From Gemmatimonadaceae bacterium (GTDB lineage: Bacteria; Gemmatimonadota; Gemmatimonadetes; Gemmatimonadales; Gemmatimonadaceae): DNA of 64,000 nt. A program made the translations under genes and the position numbers. Each line of letters starts with the position of its first letter. Position 1 is the stretch's first letter. Shown in pieces: positions 34,758-44,700 of this stretch. Location of the stretch: NCBI GenBank assembly GCA_036504815.1, contig DASXUN010000021.1:62001-126000 (forward strand), read 5' to 3'. Under the pieces are notes generated by a model. That model had not been told where the DNA came from and did not search any database. It worked only from the letters and a program-made list of their open reading frames with translations.

Positions 34758-36518
34758 GTGAGCGACGCCGTTCCGCAGAAACCATCCCACATCCGCGAGT
34801 TCACGCCGCGATCCATCGCCGTCGGCCTGCTGGTGGCCGTCATCATCGGCGCGTCCTATCCATATGTCGTCCTGAAGTTCGGCATCGGCCCCAACATTTC
34901 GGTCGTGTCGGCGTTCTTCGGCTTCCTGGCACTCGGCATCTTCTCCAAGGGGTACAACCGCTGGGAGAACAACGTCGTCCAGACGGCCGGAACGAGCGCC
35001 GGACAGATCGCCTTCATCTGCTGGTTGCTCGCCGCCTTTGACATCCTGGCCGCCGAGCCGGGGAGCGGCTTCAACGTCCACCTCACGCGGCTGCAGATCT
35101 GGCTCTGGCTCTCGACCGCCGGCATCCTCGGCGTCTTTCTCGCCGTCCCGCTCCGCAAGCACTTCATCGATGACGAGAAGCTCCCGTTCCCCGACGGCAT
35201 CGCCGCGGGTGAGACGCTCATCATGCTCGACTCGCGCGGCGCGCAGGCGCGCAAGTCCACCATCGCCATGATCGGCTCGCTCTTCGTCTCGGGGCTCGTC
35301 TTCTTCGCCACGCAGGCCCGCTGGATCATCGAGGTCATCGCCGTTCGCGTGAACAGCTGGTCGCCGACCGTGGGGCTTGGCTTCGCGCTGTCGCTGCTGA
35401 ACATCGGTTCCGGGATGATCATCGGCCTGCGCATCACGGCCAGCATGCTGATCGGTGCGGTGCTCGCTTGGGTCGTCGCCCCAGAATGGCTCTATCAGCA
35501 TGGCTACATCGGAGAGCACGCCAAGCGCACCGAGATCCTGCTCACGGTGATGTGGCCCGGCATCGCGGTGCTCATTGCCGGCGGCATCACCACGCTGGTC
35601 CTCCGCTGGCGGTCGCTGCTCACCACGTTCCGCAGCCTCTCGCAATCCGGCAGCGTCAGCGGCGATATGCCGCTCCGCTGGGTGTGGATTGGCAGCGTCG
35701 TTTCCGCCACGGTGCTCGTTGGCATCCAGCTGGCCTTCTTCGGCACCCCCGTCTGGCAGTCGGTCATCGCCATCCTGCTGGCGGTGCCCCTCGGCCTGGT
35801 GGCGTTGCGCGTGCTCGGCGAAACGAACTGGGGACCCATCTCGACGATGGCAAACCTCACGCAGGCGGTCTTCGGGGCCATCGCTCCTGGCTCGCTCAAC
35901 GCAAGCATGGTCTCGTCCGGCGTCACCGGTGCGGTCGCCGCCGAGTCCGAAGGCATCATGCAGGACTACAAGGTGGGATCGATGATCGGCTCGACACCGA
36001 AGATCCTCACCTACATGCAACTGCTGGCCGTGCCGGTCGGCGCCCTCGCACTCGCGTTCGCCTACCCGATGCTGCGCGACACGTACGGCATCATCGGCGA
36101 CAGCGCCCAGCTCTCGAGCCCCGTTTCGGCCCGCTGGGTGGGCTTTGCCAAGATCGTCACGCAACAGTTGTCCGGCCCGGGGGCGCTGACGCCCGAGGCC
36201 ATCATGCGCATCAGCTGGATGAAGAACTCGTTCGCGATCGGCGCCATCATCGGCGTGCTCCTTACCCTGCTCGAGCAGAAGAAGGCGTGGCGCAATTTCG
36301 TTCCGTCTCCCACGGGCATGGGCATCGGCGTGCTGATCCCGATCAGCGCGGTCAGCGTGATGTTCATCGGCGCGGCGGCGGACAAGGCCTGGGAGAAGAC
36401 TGACACCGAGTCGCACACCCGCTATTCCATTGCCACGGCCTCTGGCTTCATCGCCGGCGAAGCCATTGTGGCCGTGATCATTCCCATACTGGTGACGCTG
36501 GGCTTGATGCGGCTCTAG
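34758..36518 (+). CDS. OPT-family oligopeptide transporter
   Basis: A 586-residue inner-membrane protein with about 14 helices. It has OPT features such as FGIGPNISVVSAFFGF, the KLPFPDGIAAGETL block, and SGVTGAVAAESEGIMQDYKVG. Prokaryotic OPT proteins import small peptides or metal chelates; here peptides fit the surrounding peptidases. The GTG at 34758 is chosen because GGAGG lies about 7 bases upstream and the protein begins MSDAVPQ when initiated there. It is divergent from ychF. Confidence 0.9.
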   Translation: MSDAVPQKPSHIREFTPRSIAVGLLVAVIIGASYPYVVLKFGIGPNISVVSAFFGFLALGIFSKGYNRWENNVVQTAGTSAGQIAFICWLLAAFDILAAEPGSGFNVHLTRLQIWLWLSTAGILGVFLAVPLRKHFIDDEKLPFPDGIAAGETLIMLDSRGAQARKSTIAMIGSLFVSGLVFFATQARWIIEVIAVRVNSWSPTVGLGFALSLLNIGSGMIIGLRITASMLIGAVLAWVVAPEWLYQHGYIGEHAKRTEILLTVMWPGIAVLIAGGITTLVLRWRSLLTTFRSLSQSGSVSGDMPLRWVWIGSVVSATVLVGIQLAFFGTPVWQSVIAILLAVPLGLVALRVLGETNWGPISTMANLTQAVFGAIAPGSLNASMVSSGVTGAVAAESEGIMQDYKVGSMIGSTPKILTYMQLLAVPVGALALAFAYPMLRDTYGIIGDSAQLSSPVSARWVGFAKIVTQQLSGPGALTPEAIMRISWMKNSFAIGAIIGVLLTLLEQKKAWRNFVPSPTGMGIGVLIPISAVSVMFIGAAADKAWEKTDTESHTRYSIATASGFIAGEAIVAVIIPILVTLGLMRL

Positions 36519-36601
36519 ACCGCCAGCCACATTGCAGGGGCGGCCGCACTCCGCGGTCGCCTGACCGCGAACCGGCCCCCCAGACTGGAGCGAGTGCCGT
36601 C

Positions 36602-36769
36602 GTGGAATTCCTGAATCTCGTCCTCATCCTCCTCACCGCCCTCTTGGTGCTGCGCAAGCCCGAGAGGGAGCGCGCGGCCTTCCGGATGCTCGTCGTCAGC
36701 ACCCTGCTGATGATCTTCCTGTTCACGCTGGCCACCCGCACCGGGATGCTTCCCGGCTTGAACTACTGA
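36602..36769 (+). CDS. Small two-helix membrane protein, 55 aa
   Basis: The frame from the GTG at 36602 to TGA at 36767-36769 encodes two hydrophobic helices (about residues 2-17 and 29-45) separated by a charged RKPERERAA loop. A GGAG site lies about 11 bases upstream. It ends 2 bases before the DsbB-like gene start, so the two are surely cotranscribed and perhaps form a complex. No family recognised. Confidence 0.65.
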   Translation: MEFLNLVLILLTALLVLRKPERERAAFRMLVVSTLLMIFLFTLATRTGMLPGLNY

Positions 36770-36771
36770 CC

Positions 36772-38337
36772 ATGACTGACTCTCCGTCGATGGTCGCCGG
36801 CGCCCCGCCGTCAGCCGGAAAGAGCGAGACGGTCTTCACCATCACCGCGCTCGCGGTTCTGTTCCTTACCGTCGTTCCCGTCGGCACGGCGGTCTTCTAT
36901 CTTGGCTTTGTGCGCGGCGATTCACCCTGCGTGATGTGCTGGGAGCAGCGCATCGGCATGATGCTGATCTCGCTTGTTGGCCTGTTTGTGCTGCGCTTTG
37001 GCCCCAGGCCCAAGTACGTCGGCATGGCCGTGCTGATCGCGGCGTGGGGCCTGTTCATGGGCATGCGACACACCGGCATGCACGGCGCGCGCGACATCGG
37101 GCAGGGCTTCAGCCTCGAGATCATGGGGGCGCACACGTATACGTGGGCGCTTTTCACGTACTGGATTTGCGTCCTCGCGATGGGAGCCCTGCTCCTCCTC
37201 GTCCGGCCAGCGCACCTCGCGATTGAAGTGCGGACCCTGACTACGCTCGAACGCATCACCGGCTGGGCCTTCGTGGCCGTCGTCGGCGGCAATATCGTGC
37301 AGGCCTTCGCAAGCACTGGACCGCCGCCCTTCATGGGACAGAGCGATCCTATTCGCTTCTCCTTCAACCCCAGGCACTGGCACTGGTCGACAGAGGAGTG
37401 GAAGCCGCCCCTCAAGTACGCCTTCCGCGGCCGTTGGGCGGTGAAGAAACCGGACGTTGCCACCTTCGACGCGGATCCCGCCAAGGGCCCGATTGCTGGC
37501 CTGCCTCAATTGACGGTCAAGAGTCGCAAGCCGCTCACCCTCGCCCTCAACGGGACGCCGACGGATCTCGCATACGATGCCGTCAGCAATCGTTTTCTGG
37601 TCACGACTGACGCCGGGATCTATCTGGCGGACGGCGCGCTGGCCAAGATCGAGCGCTACACCGTCATCGACATCGGCTACTCCGTCGATCTGGGCCGGTT
37701 CGCCGGCGGCGCCTTCCTCGACAAGGGGGAGCTGATCGCCGTCGGGGAGAACAAGAGCTTCGTGGTCCTCAAGCCCAACGACAAGGCGAACGCGGATTCC
37801 AACTTCCGCTACTTCCTCGAGTCGCGCGACAAGTTCGACGAGGTGAACCGTTCGCGCTTTGGCACCGTGCGTGCCCGGATGCTCTACATCATGTCCGCCG
37901 CCTATGACCCGGCCTCCAACTCGGTCTACACCATCACCGTGCCAACCGAACGGGTCAAGCGGATGGTCGTGTCGCGGTTTGATCGAAAGGACTTCACCCT
38001 CTCGGAAGAGTTCGTGCCGACCCTCGCCAAGGACGCTGGTGTTGCCCTGGCGAAGGACCGATCGCTTGGCGAGTACGCCATCACGGGGCTGACGGTGGTT
38101 GGCGGCCAGTTGTACGCCGTCAGCGCCGCATACAGCGCGTTACTCACGCTTGACCTGGCGACGCATCGCGTGCTGGCGGTCCATTCGATTCCGGGGCTCG
38201 TGCGTCCCGTCGGCATGGCCGCCAAGGGCGACGATTTATATATCCTCGGTGACGATCGCACCGTCTCGATCATCGGACGTCCGATACCGCGCCTTGAGAC
38301 GGCACCTGCGGCGGGCGACTCGACACGCAGGCCGTAG
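36772..38337 (+). CDS. DsbB-like membrane domain fused to a beta-propeller-like domain
   Basis: A 521-residue protein. The first half (about 20-190) is a four- to five-helix DsbB-like domain: SPCVMCWEQRIGMM carries the quinone-side CxxC (Cys53, Cys56) and the following Arg. The loop where DsbB has its second Cys pair (HTGMHGARDIGQGFSLE) has none, so disulphide transfer to a DsbA may not occur in the usual way. The second half (about 240-505) consists of repeated beta-strand units (LAYDAVSNRFLVTTDAGIYL, AAYDPASNSVYTITV, LYILGDDRTVSIIG) typical of a propeller, likely periplasmic. Cotranscribed with the 55-aa protein upstream. Function unknown. Confidence 0.72.
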   Translation: MTDSPSMVAGAPPSAGKSETVFTITALAVLFLTVVPVGTAVFYLGFVRGDSPCVMCWEQRIGMMLISLVGLFVLRFGPRPKYVGMAVLIAAWGLFMGMRHTGMHGARDIGQGFSLEIMGAHTYTWALFTYWICVLAMGALLLLVRPAHLAIEVRTLTTLERITGWAFVAVVGGNIVQAFASTGPPPFMGQSDPIRFSFNPRHWHWSTEEWKPPLKYAFRGRWAVKKPDVATFDADPAKGPIAGLPQLTVKSRKPLTLALNGTPTDLAYDAVSNRFLVTTDAGIYLADGALAKIERYTVIDIGYSVDLGRFAGGAFLDKGELIAVGENKSFVVLKPNDKANADSNFRYFLESRDKFDEVNRSRFGTVRARMLYIMSAAYDPASNSVYTITVPTERVKRMVVSRFDRKDFTLSEEFVPTLAKDAGVALAKDRSLGEYAITGLTVVGGQLYAVSAAYSALLTLDLATHRVLAVHSIPGLVRPVGMAAKGDDLYILGDDRTVSIIGRPIPRLETAPAAGDSTRRP

Positions 38338-38350
38338 CGCGCTAACGCAG

Positions 38351-38378
38351 CGAGGCCGGCGCACTGGCGCCGGCCTCG
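38351..38378. terminator. Hairpin terminator between convergent genes
   Basis: CGAGGCCGGCGC (38351-38362) and its perfect complement (38367-38378) flank the loop ACTG, between the stops of the DsbB-like and DUF362 genes. The T-tract is only TT, but the position suits a two-way terminator. Confidence 0.6.
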
Positions 38379-38405
38379 TTGCGCGGGTGCATCCCGCGTT
38401 GGCGA

Positions 38406-39398
38406 TCATCCTTGCGCGAGGATCGCCCGCAGCGCGTTGGCCGTCTTCTGGCTCGCGGCATCCGCCGTCACCAACTCAATCGCATCGGCGCTTTCGACGC
38501 CGAGCTTCAGCTCGACCGCGCGCGCAATCTGCTCCTGCTCGAAGATCTTGCGCGACATGATCGCCGGGTTGGCGCCGAGGTGCTTGAGCATCGCCACGCC
38601 CACCGCGTCCACTGCGACGCGGTCCGTGCCGGCAATCATCACGTTCCCCTGTTTCAGCTCGCCGCGCGACGGTCCGCCGTCGGTGAACGCCAACACGCCG
38701 TCCAGGACGATCAGGTCGGGACGGTAGCCCGTGTTCAGTTCGGCGATCATGCGCCGCATCTCCGGGGAGGCGTGCATCGTCCGCCGGATCGACTTGGGCG
38801 TGAGTCCCACGGAGAGCTTCAGCGACATCGTGAAGACGCCGCCAAAGCCGTGCGTCTTCAGGCAGCACGTCGAGACGTTGTAGTCGGCTTCCACGACGAG
38901 CCGTGGCAGGGAATAGCCGTCCGGCCAATGCGCGCTGGGAAACGCCACCCAGTCCTGGGCCGCAATCTGCTCGTAGTCCACCACGTCGAAGCGGTGTTCG
39001 CGCGCCAGATCGAAGGTCCCCTTCTTCTCCATCACGCCCTGCGTCTTCGGCGGACCGCTCGACTCGCCCAGGGTCACGCTGCGCGCATTCCGATCGTGCA
39101 ACTCGGTCACCAGTTGGCCCAGCGTATCGTTGTGCGTCGAGCCCGGCGCCTCGTCGGCCGAATTGAAGTTCGGCTTGATGACGACCTTCTTGCCCTTCAC
39201 CGCGGAGAGGTCGAGCAGCTTGAGTACCTCGGCGACGCCGCGCTTGCGGTCGGCGGTGGTCACGAGCGCCACCCGGCTGCGGCGCGGTCCGATTGCCTGC
39301 GCTGCGCCAGCCTTGCCGAGCGTCGGCATCAGGGCGACGCCCGCCGCAACGGCGCGAATGAATTCGCGGCGATCCAGGGCATCCACGCGCAAGACCAT
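38406..39398 (-). CDS. DUF362 protein with Tat signal
   Basis: A 330-residue exported protein. The twin-arginine signal DRREFIRAVAAGVALMP is near the N-terminus. DUF362 core blocks follow: GKKVVIKPNFNSADEAPG, TLGESSGP, and the Cys-containing YNVSTCCLKTHGFGGV. DUF362 proteins are often iron-sulphur-associated and of unknown biochemical role; here no ferredoxin-type cluster motif is visible beyond the CC pair. The ATG at 39398 has an excellent GGGAGGA site. It is divergent from the GH20 gene. Confidence 0.85.
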   Translation of the reverse strand: MVLRVDALDRREFIRAVAAGVALMPTLGKAGAAQAIGPRRSRVALVTTADRKRGVAEVLKLLDLSAVKGKKVVIKPNFNSADEAPGSTHNDTLGQLVTELHDRNARSVTLGESSGPPKTQGVMEKKGTFDLAREHRFDVVDYEQIAAQDWVAFPSAHWPDGYSLPRLVVEADYNVSTCCLKTHGFGGVFTMSLKLSVGLTPKSIRRTMHASPEMRRMIAELNTGYRPDLIVLDGVLAFTDGGPSRGELKQGNVMIAGTDRVAVDAVGVAMLKHLGANPAIMSRKIFEQEQIARAVELKLGVESADAIELVTADAASQKTANALRAILAQG

Positions 39399-39616
39399 GA
39401 CTCCTCCCGAGACAGACCACTCGAAAGGGGGGCTGCCCTATTCTACCCGTGGCGCCAGGGCGCTCGCAATCAGGTTACGCCCAAGGCAGGCGGGGGGCCG
39501 ACACCGGCGCGCACCGATCATTGGGCGGTCGCGGCCGGCACGCCGTTCCCGCTGGCGTCCCTTCCTCGCCGCGACGACATTCAATTTGCTTACCCTACCC
39601 TCGCCCGAACTACTAT

Positions 39617-41680
39617 ATGAAGCGCGCTTGCCTCGTTCTGATCGCCGCCCTCCCCTTCGCCGCCGCCGCACAAGCCCCACGGCTGCTTCCTGCCCCGCGT
39701 GAGTTCACTGCCGGGACGACCGTCCCGCTGAAGGGCACCATCTCGGTCACCGCCGGCGCCGACAAGGAGGACAAGTTCGCGGCCGCCGACCTTGCCGCCG
39801 CGCTCAAGGAGCGCGGCGCCAAGGTCGCGGTCGGCGGTACCCTCGCCGTTCAGCTGATGCGCAGCGGCACCGTCGAGGCCAAGGCCCTCCTCGCAAGGCA
39901 CAAGCTGACCTTCACGCCGGACATGAAGGACGAAGGGTACGTCCTCGTGGCCGAACCGAAGTCCATCAAGGTCGTCGGCGCCTCCGCGGCCGGTCTCTTC
40001 TACGGCGCCCAAACCGTCAGGCAGCTCATCACCGGACAGGGCACGGCGATGACCCTGCAGACGGGCGTCGTCCGCGACTGGCCCGCCATGCGCTGGCGCG
40101 GCTTCCACGACGATCTCTCGCGCGGTCCGGTCCCGACGCTCGAGTTCCAGAAGCGCATCATCCGCACCATCGCGGCATACAAGATGAACGCGTACTCGCC
40201 GTACTACGAGCACACGCTGGCCTACAACAGCGACCCGCTGGTTGGCCCGCCCGGCGGTGCGATGACCCGCGAACAGGTGAAGGAGCTGGTCGCCTACGCC
40301 AAGCCCTTCCATGTCGAGATCATTCCGGAGCAGGAGGCCTTCGGCCACCTGCATCATGCGCTCAAGTACGAGATCTACAGCAAGGTCGCCGAGACGCCGC
40401 ACGGCCACGTGCTGGCGCCGGGCCAGCCGGAGTCGATGAACATCATCAAGCGGTGGTTCAGCGAGATCGATTCCCTGTTCCCGTCACAGTTCGTGCACCT
40501 CGGCGCGGACGAGACGTTCGAGCTGGGCAAGGGCCAGACGAAGGAGGCCGTCGCCAAGGACGGGCTCGGCAATGTCTACCTGAAGTTCCTCGGCGACATC
40601 GAACGGGAACTGCGCGCCCAGGGGAGCAAGAAGACGTTCCTGTTCTGGGGCGACATCGCCATGGAGTCGCCACAACTCGTCAACTCGCTGCCGAAGGACA
40701 TGGTCGCGGTGGCCTGGAACTACTGGAGCACGGGCAACTTCGAGCGGTACCTCACGCCGTTCAGCGGCAGCGGCATGCAGACGTGGGTTGCCCCCGGGGT
40801 CAACAATTGGTCGATGACGTACCCCGATAACAACATCGCCCTCAAGAACATCCAGGGCTTCGTGCGCGACGGACAGAAGCTCGGCGCCACCGGAATGCTC
40901 AACACCAGCTGGGGCGACGACGGAGAGGAGATCTTCAACCAGACGTGGTACGGCGTGCTCTTCGGGGCCGCCGCTTCGTGGCAGCCGGGGGAGTCGTCGA
41001 TTCCCCATTTTCAGCGCTCGTATGGACTGCAGTTCCACGGCGATACCACCGGCAAGATTGACGCCGCCCAGCAGCACCTGATGCTGGCCCACGCCGCGCT
41101 CAGCAAGGCGGGCGCCGGCAACGGCCACGATTTCCTGTACTGGGTGGACCCGTACTCGTCGGAAGGGATGGAGATCGCCAAGAAGGTGCGCGTTGCCGCG
41201 CCGGAGCTGCGAGTCCATGCCGAGTCGGCCTCGGTGCTCATCGCGCAGGCGCGTCGCCTGCAGCCGACGCTGCGCGAGCAGGATGCGTTGGATGCCATGG
41301 ACATGGGCGCGCGCCGCCTCGACTTGATCGGCATGAAATTCCAGTTCGCCGACGAGATGGTGAAGGCGTACGCTGGAAGCATCGACCCGGCGCGCACGAC
41401 GCCCGTCACCTGGGTGGAGCTCTCGGAGATCTCCGGCATCAACGGCCGTCTGCAGACGATGCGCGAAGCCTATGTGCTGGGCCGTGAACTCTACGAGAAG
41501 AGCTGGCGGGCCGAGAACCGGCCGTACTGGCTGCAGAACGTGCTCACCCGCTACGACTCGGCCATCCAGCTCTGGTGGAACCGGGCGCTCATGATGGATG
41601 CGGCGCGGCGTGAGTTCAGCCGGACCAAGAAGATGCCGCCACCCGAACGGAGGCCCATTCCGGCAAGCATGCCCCAATAG
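39617..41680 (+). CDS. Secreted GH20 beta-N-acetylhexosaminidase-like enzyme
   Basis: A 687-residue exported enzyme: signal peptide (1-18, AAAAQ), GH20b alpha/beta domain with AGLFYGAQTVRQL (about 125-137), then the barrel with the catalytic pair Asp298-Glu299 in HLGADETFELG. A helical C-terminal region (about 500-680) is longer than in simple chitobiases. It removes terminal N-acetylhexosamine from chitin, peptidoglycan or glycan fragments. The ATG at 39617 begins the signal peptide; no ribosome site is visible, and a TACTATAT stretch abuts the start, so initiation may be on a very short leader. Confidence 0.88.
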   Translation: MKRACLVLIAALPFAAAAQAPRLLPAPREFTAGTTVPLKGTISVTAGADKEDKFAAADLAAALKERGAKVAVGGTLAVQLMRSGTVEAKALLARHKLTFTPDMKDEGYVLVAEPKSIKVVGASAAGLFYGAQTVRQLITGQGTAMTLQTGVVRDWPAMRWRGFHDDLSRGPVPTLEFQKRIIRTIAAYKMNAYSPYYEHTLAYNSDPLVGPPGGAMTREQVKELVAYAKPFHVEIIPEQEAFGHLHHALKYEIYSKVAETPHGHVLAPGQPESMNIIKRWFSEIDSLFPSQFVHLGADETFELGKGQTKEAVAKDGLGNVYLKFLGDIERELRAQGSKKTFLFWGDIAMESPQLVNSLPKDMVAVAWNYWSTGNFERYLTPFSGSGMQTWVAPGVNNWSMTYPDNNIALKNIQGFVRDGQKLGATGMLNTSWGDDGEEIFNQTWYGVLFGAAASWQPGESSIPHFQRSYGLQFHGDTTGKIDAAQQHLMLAHAALSKAGAGNGHDFLYWVDPYSSEGMEIAKKVRVAAPELRVHAESASVLIAQARRLQPTLREQDALDAMDMGARRLDLIGMKFQFADEMVKAYAGSIDPARTTPVTWVELSEISGINGRLQTMREAYVLGRELYEKSWRAENRPYWLQNVLTRYDSAIQLWWNRALMMDAARREFSRTKKMPPPERRPIPASMPQ

Positions 41681-41687
41681 CTGGACC

Positions 41688-41715
41688 GCGAAGGCGCCTC
41701 TCGGGGCGCCTTCGC
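41688..41715 (+). terminator. Hairpin after GH20 gene
   Basis: GCGAAGGCGCC (41688-41698) pairs with GGCGCCTTCGC (41705-41715) around six bases, starting 8 bases after the stop at 41680. There is no T-run, so termination strength is uncertain. Confidence 0.45.
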
Positions 41716-41798
41716 TGCCAACACTATAGTTGTGCCTAGCGTAATTGGCCGAGGATCCATCCACTCGTTCCACGTCTGTTCCTTCAGCCCTCACACCC

Positions 41799-44700
41799 AT
41801 GAGATCTGTCCTGAGACTGGTTGTCCTGAGTGCAGCTGCCGCGGCGCCGCTTGCCGCCCAGCTCGACTCGGCGACCATCGCCGGCTTCCGCTGGCGCAAC
41901 ATCGGCCCGGCCAATCATCAGGGACGCATCGTGGACGTCGCCGGCATTCCGTGGCCGTCGCGCACGTATTACGTCTCGTCCGCTGGCGGTGGCCTCTGGA
42001 AGACCACCAACGCCGGCACCTCCTTCCGTCCGGTCTTCGAGAACGAGCGCGTTTCGTCGGGTGGCATGATCGCCATCGCCCCGTCGGACACCAACACCGT
42101 GTACTACGGCACGGGCGAACCGAACTCGCGCAACTCCATCTCCCCGGGCGCGGGCATCTGGAAGACGGCCAACGGCGGCCGCACGTGGGAGTTTCTCGGC
42201 CTCAAGGAAACGCAGCACATTGGCCGCGTTGTCGTGGACCCGGCCAACAAGGACGTCGTGTACGTCGCCGCGCTCGGCGCGGCCTGGGCGACCAACAAGG
42301 AACGCGGGCTCTACAAGTCCGTGGACGGCGGCAAGACGTGGCAGCTGAAGAAGTTCATCAACGACAGCACCGGCTTCATCGACGTCGCCCTCGATCCACG
42401 TGACTCGAAGGTCGTGTGGGCAGCCAGCTACCAGCGCATCCGCGGCCCGTACTTCCAGTACTCGGGAGGCAAGGGCTCGGCGCTGTGGAAGAGCACCGAC
42501 GCCGGCGAGACGTGGACCGAAGTGAAGGGCGGCGGTCTGCCGGAGACGACGAAGGGGCGCATCGGCATCGCCATCGCCGCGTCGAATCCCGACGTCATAT
42601 ACCTGATGGTCGAAGCCGACACGCTGGCGAACCCCAAGAAGGATCCCAAGGTCAAGGCGCAGAAATCGCCGAGCGGACTGTATCGCTCAGCCGATGGCGG
42701 CAAGACGTGGGAGAAGCGGAACGACGAGAACGTCCGTCCGTTCTACTACTCGCAGGTGCGCGTCGCGCCGAACAATCCGGATCGCGTCTTCTGGTCGTCG
42801 ACGCCGGTGAAGTACTCCAACGATGGCGGCAAGACGGTCGGCAACGCGACGGTCGGCATCCACGTCGATCACCACGCGATGTGGATTGACCCCAAGGATC
42901 CGCAGCACATCGTCGTCGGCAACGACGGCGGCGTCTCGCAGACCTGGGACGGCGGCGGCAATTGGGACGCCAACAACGTGCTCCCGGTGGGCCAGTACTA
43001 CAACGTGTCGGTGGACAACGCGGTGCCCTACAACGTCTGCGGTGGCGCGCAGGACAACGGCTCGTGGTGCGGACCGTCGCGCCGCAAGCAGGGAATGATC
43101 ACCAACTCGATGTGGTTCACGTTCAATGGCGGCGACGGCTTCGTCACCGCGAACGACCCGACGAACCCCGACATCATCTACGGCGAGTCGCAGGGCGGCA
43201 ACATCGGCCGCTATCGCGTCTCGACGGGTGAGCGCACCGCGCTGGTGAAGCCGAGCTGGCGTCCGCGCTACATGCAGTGGGAAGACTCCATTCTCGTCGA
43301 CCGGCCCGACACCACCAAGCCGATGTCGAAGGAGCAGGCCAAGCGGCAGCAGGCGCTGCGCGCGGCCCAGAAGAGGGATTCCGTTGACACCGACATCCGG
43401 TGGAACTGGAACACGCCGTTCTTCATCTCGCCGCACAACGCGTCGGTCATGTATTTCGGCGCCAACCGCGTGCTGAAGTCCACGAAGCAGGGCGATGACA
43501 TGTATTTCATCTCGCCCGAGCTGTCGTATGCCGACACGATGAAGATCCGCGTCTCCACCAAGACGACGGGCGGCATCACGATCGATGCGACGGGCGCCGA
43601 GACTTTTGGCACCATCGTTTCGATCAACGAATCGCCGCTGCGCCCCGGCATCCTGTACGCCGGCACGGACGATGGCCGCCTCTGGTCGTCGCTGAACGAC
43701 GGCGGCAGCTGGACGGAGCACACCGCCAACGTGAAGGGCGTGCCGGCCGGAACGTACGTGTCGCGCATTGAGCCGTCGCATTTCGACTCGCTCACCTTCT
43801 ACGTGACGTACGACAACCATCGCCGCGGCGACTTTACGCCCTACGTCTTCATGACAAAGGACGGCGGCAAGACGTTCGCGTCGATCGCCGGCAACCTGCC
43901 GACGGGCGGCCCGGACTACGTCTACGTGATCCGCGAGGATCTCAAGAACCAGAACCTGCTGTTCGTCGGCACCGACGTCGGCGTGTACGCGTCGCTCGAC
44001 GCCGGCAAGTCGTGGACCAAGTTCATGGCCGGTATGCCCACGCTGCCGGTGCTGGACCTTGTCATTCATCCGCGCGATGGCGAACTCGTGGCCGCGACGC
44101 ACGGCCGCGGCTTCTACATCGTCGACATCAATGCGCTGCGGCAGATGGATGCGACGGTGGCCTCCGCGCCGGCGTATCTCTTCAAGCCGCGCACCGCATT
44201 CCAGTGGGGGGAGAAGCCCTTCAACGGGGAGTCGGTCGGCCAGAACCTGTTCCAGGTGCCGAGTCCGGCGTACGGCGCCGAGATCGTGTACAGGCTGGCG
44301 AAGGCGAACACGGGTCAGGTAAAGGTGGTGATCCAGGACGCCTCGGGTGACACCCTGCGCACGCTGAACGGCCCGGGTGCGGCCGGCATCCAGCGCGTCA
44401 CGTGGGACTTCCGCGGCAAGGCGCCGCCGTCGCCCAAGCTGTCGCCGGCTGAAGTGCGCGATTCCATCAACAACATCCGCAAGATCGTCGCGGCGCTCGA
44501 TTCCATCGCCGCCGATAGCACGTCGACGTTGCCCAAGCCCATGCTCGAGCGGATCCGCACGGGCCTCACCGGCGGCCCGGATGCCATGCAGCAGATGATC
44601 CAGCAGTTCGGCGCGTTCGGCGGGGGCGGCGGATTCGGTGGCCAGCCCATGCGTTGGCAGGACCGTCCGGGTGAGACGCCGGCAGCGGCACCGCGTCCGG

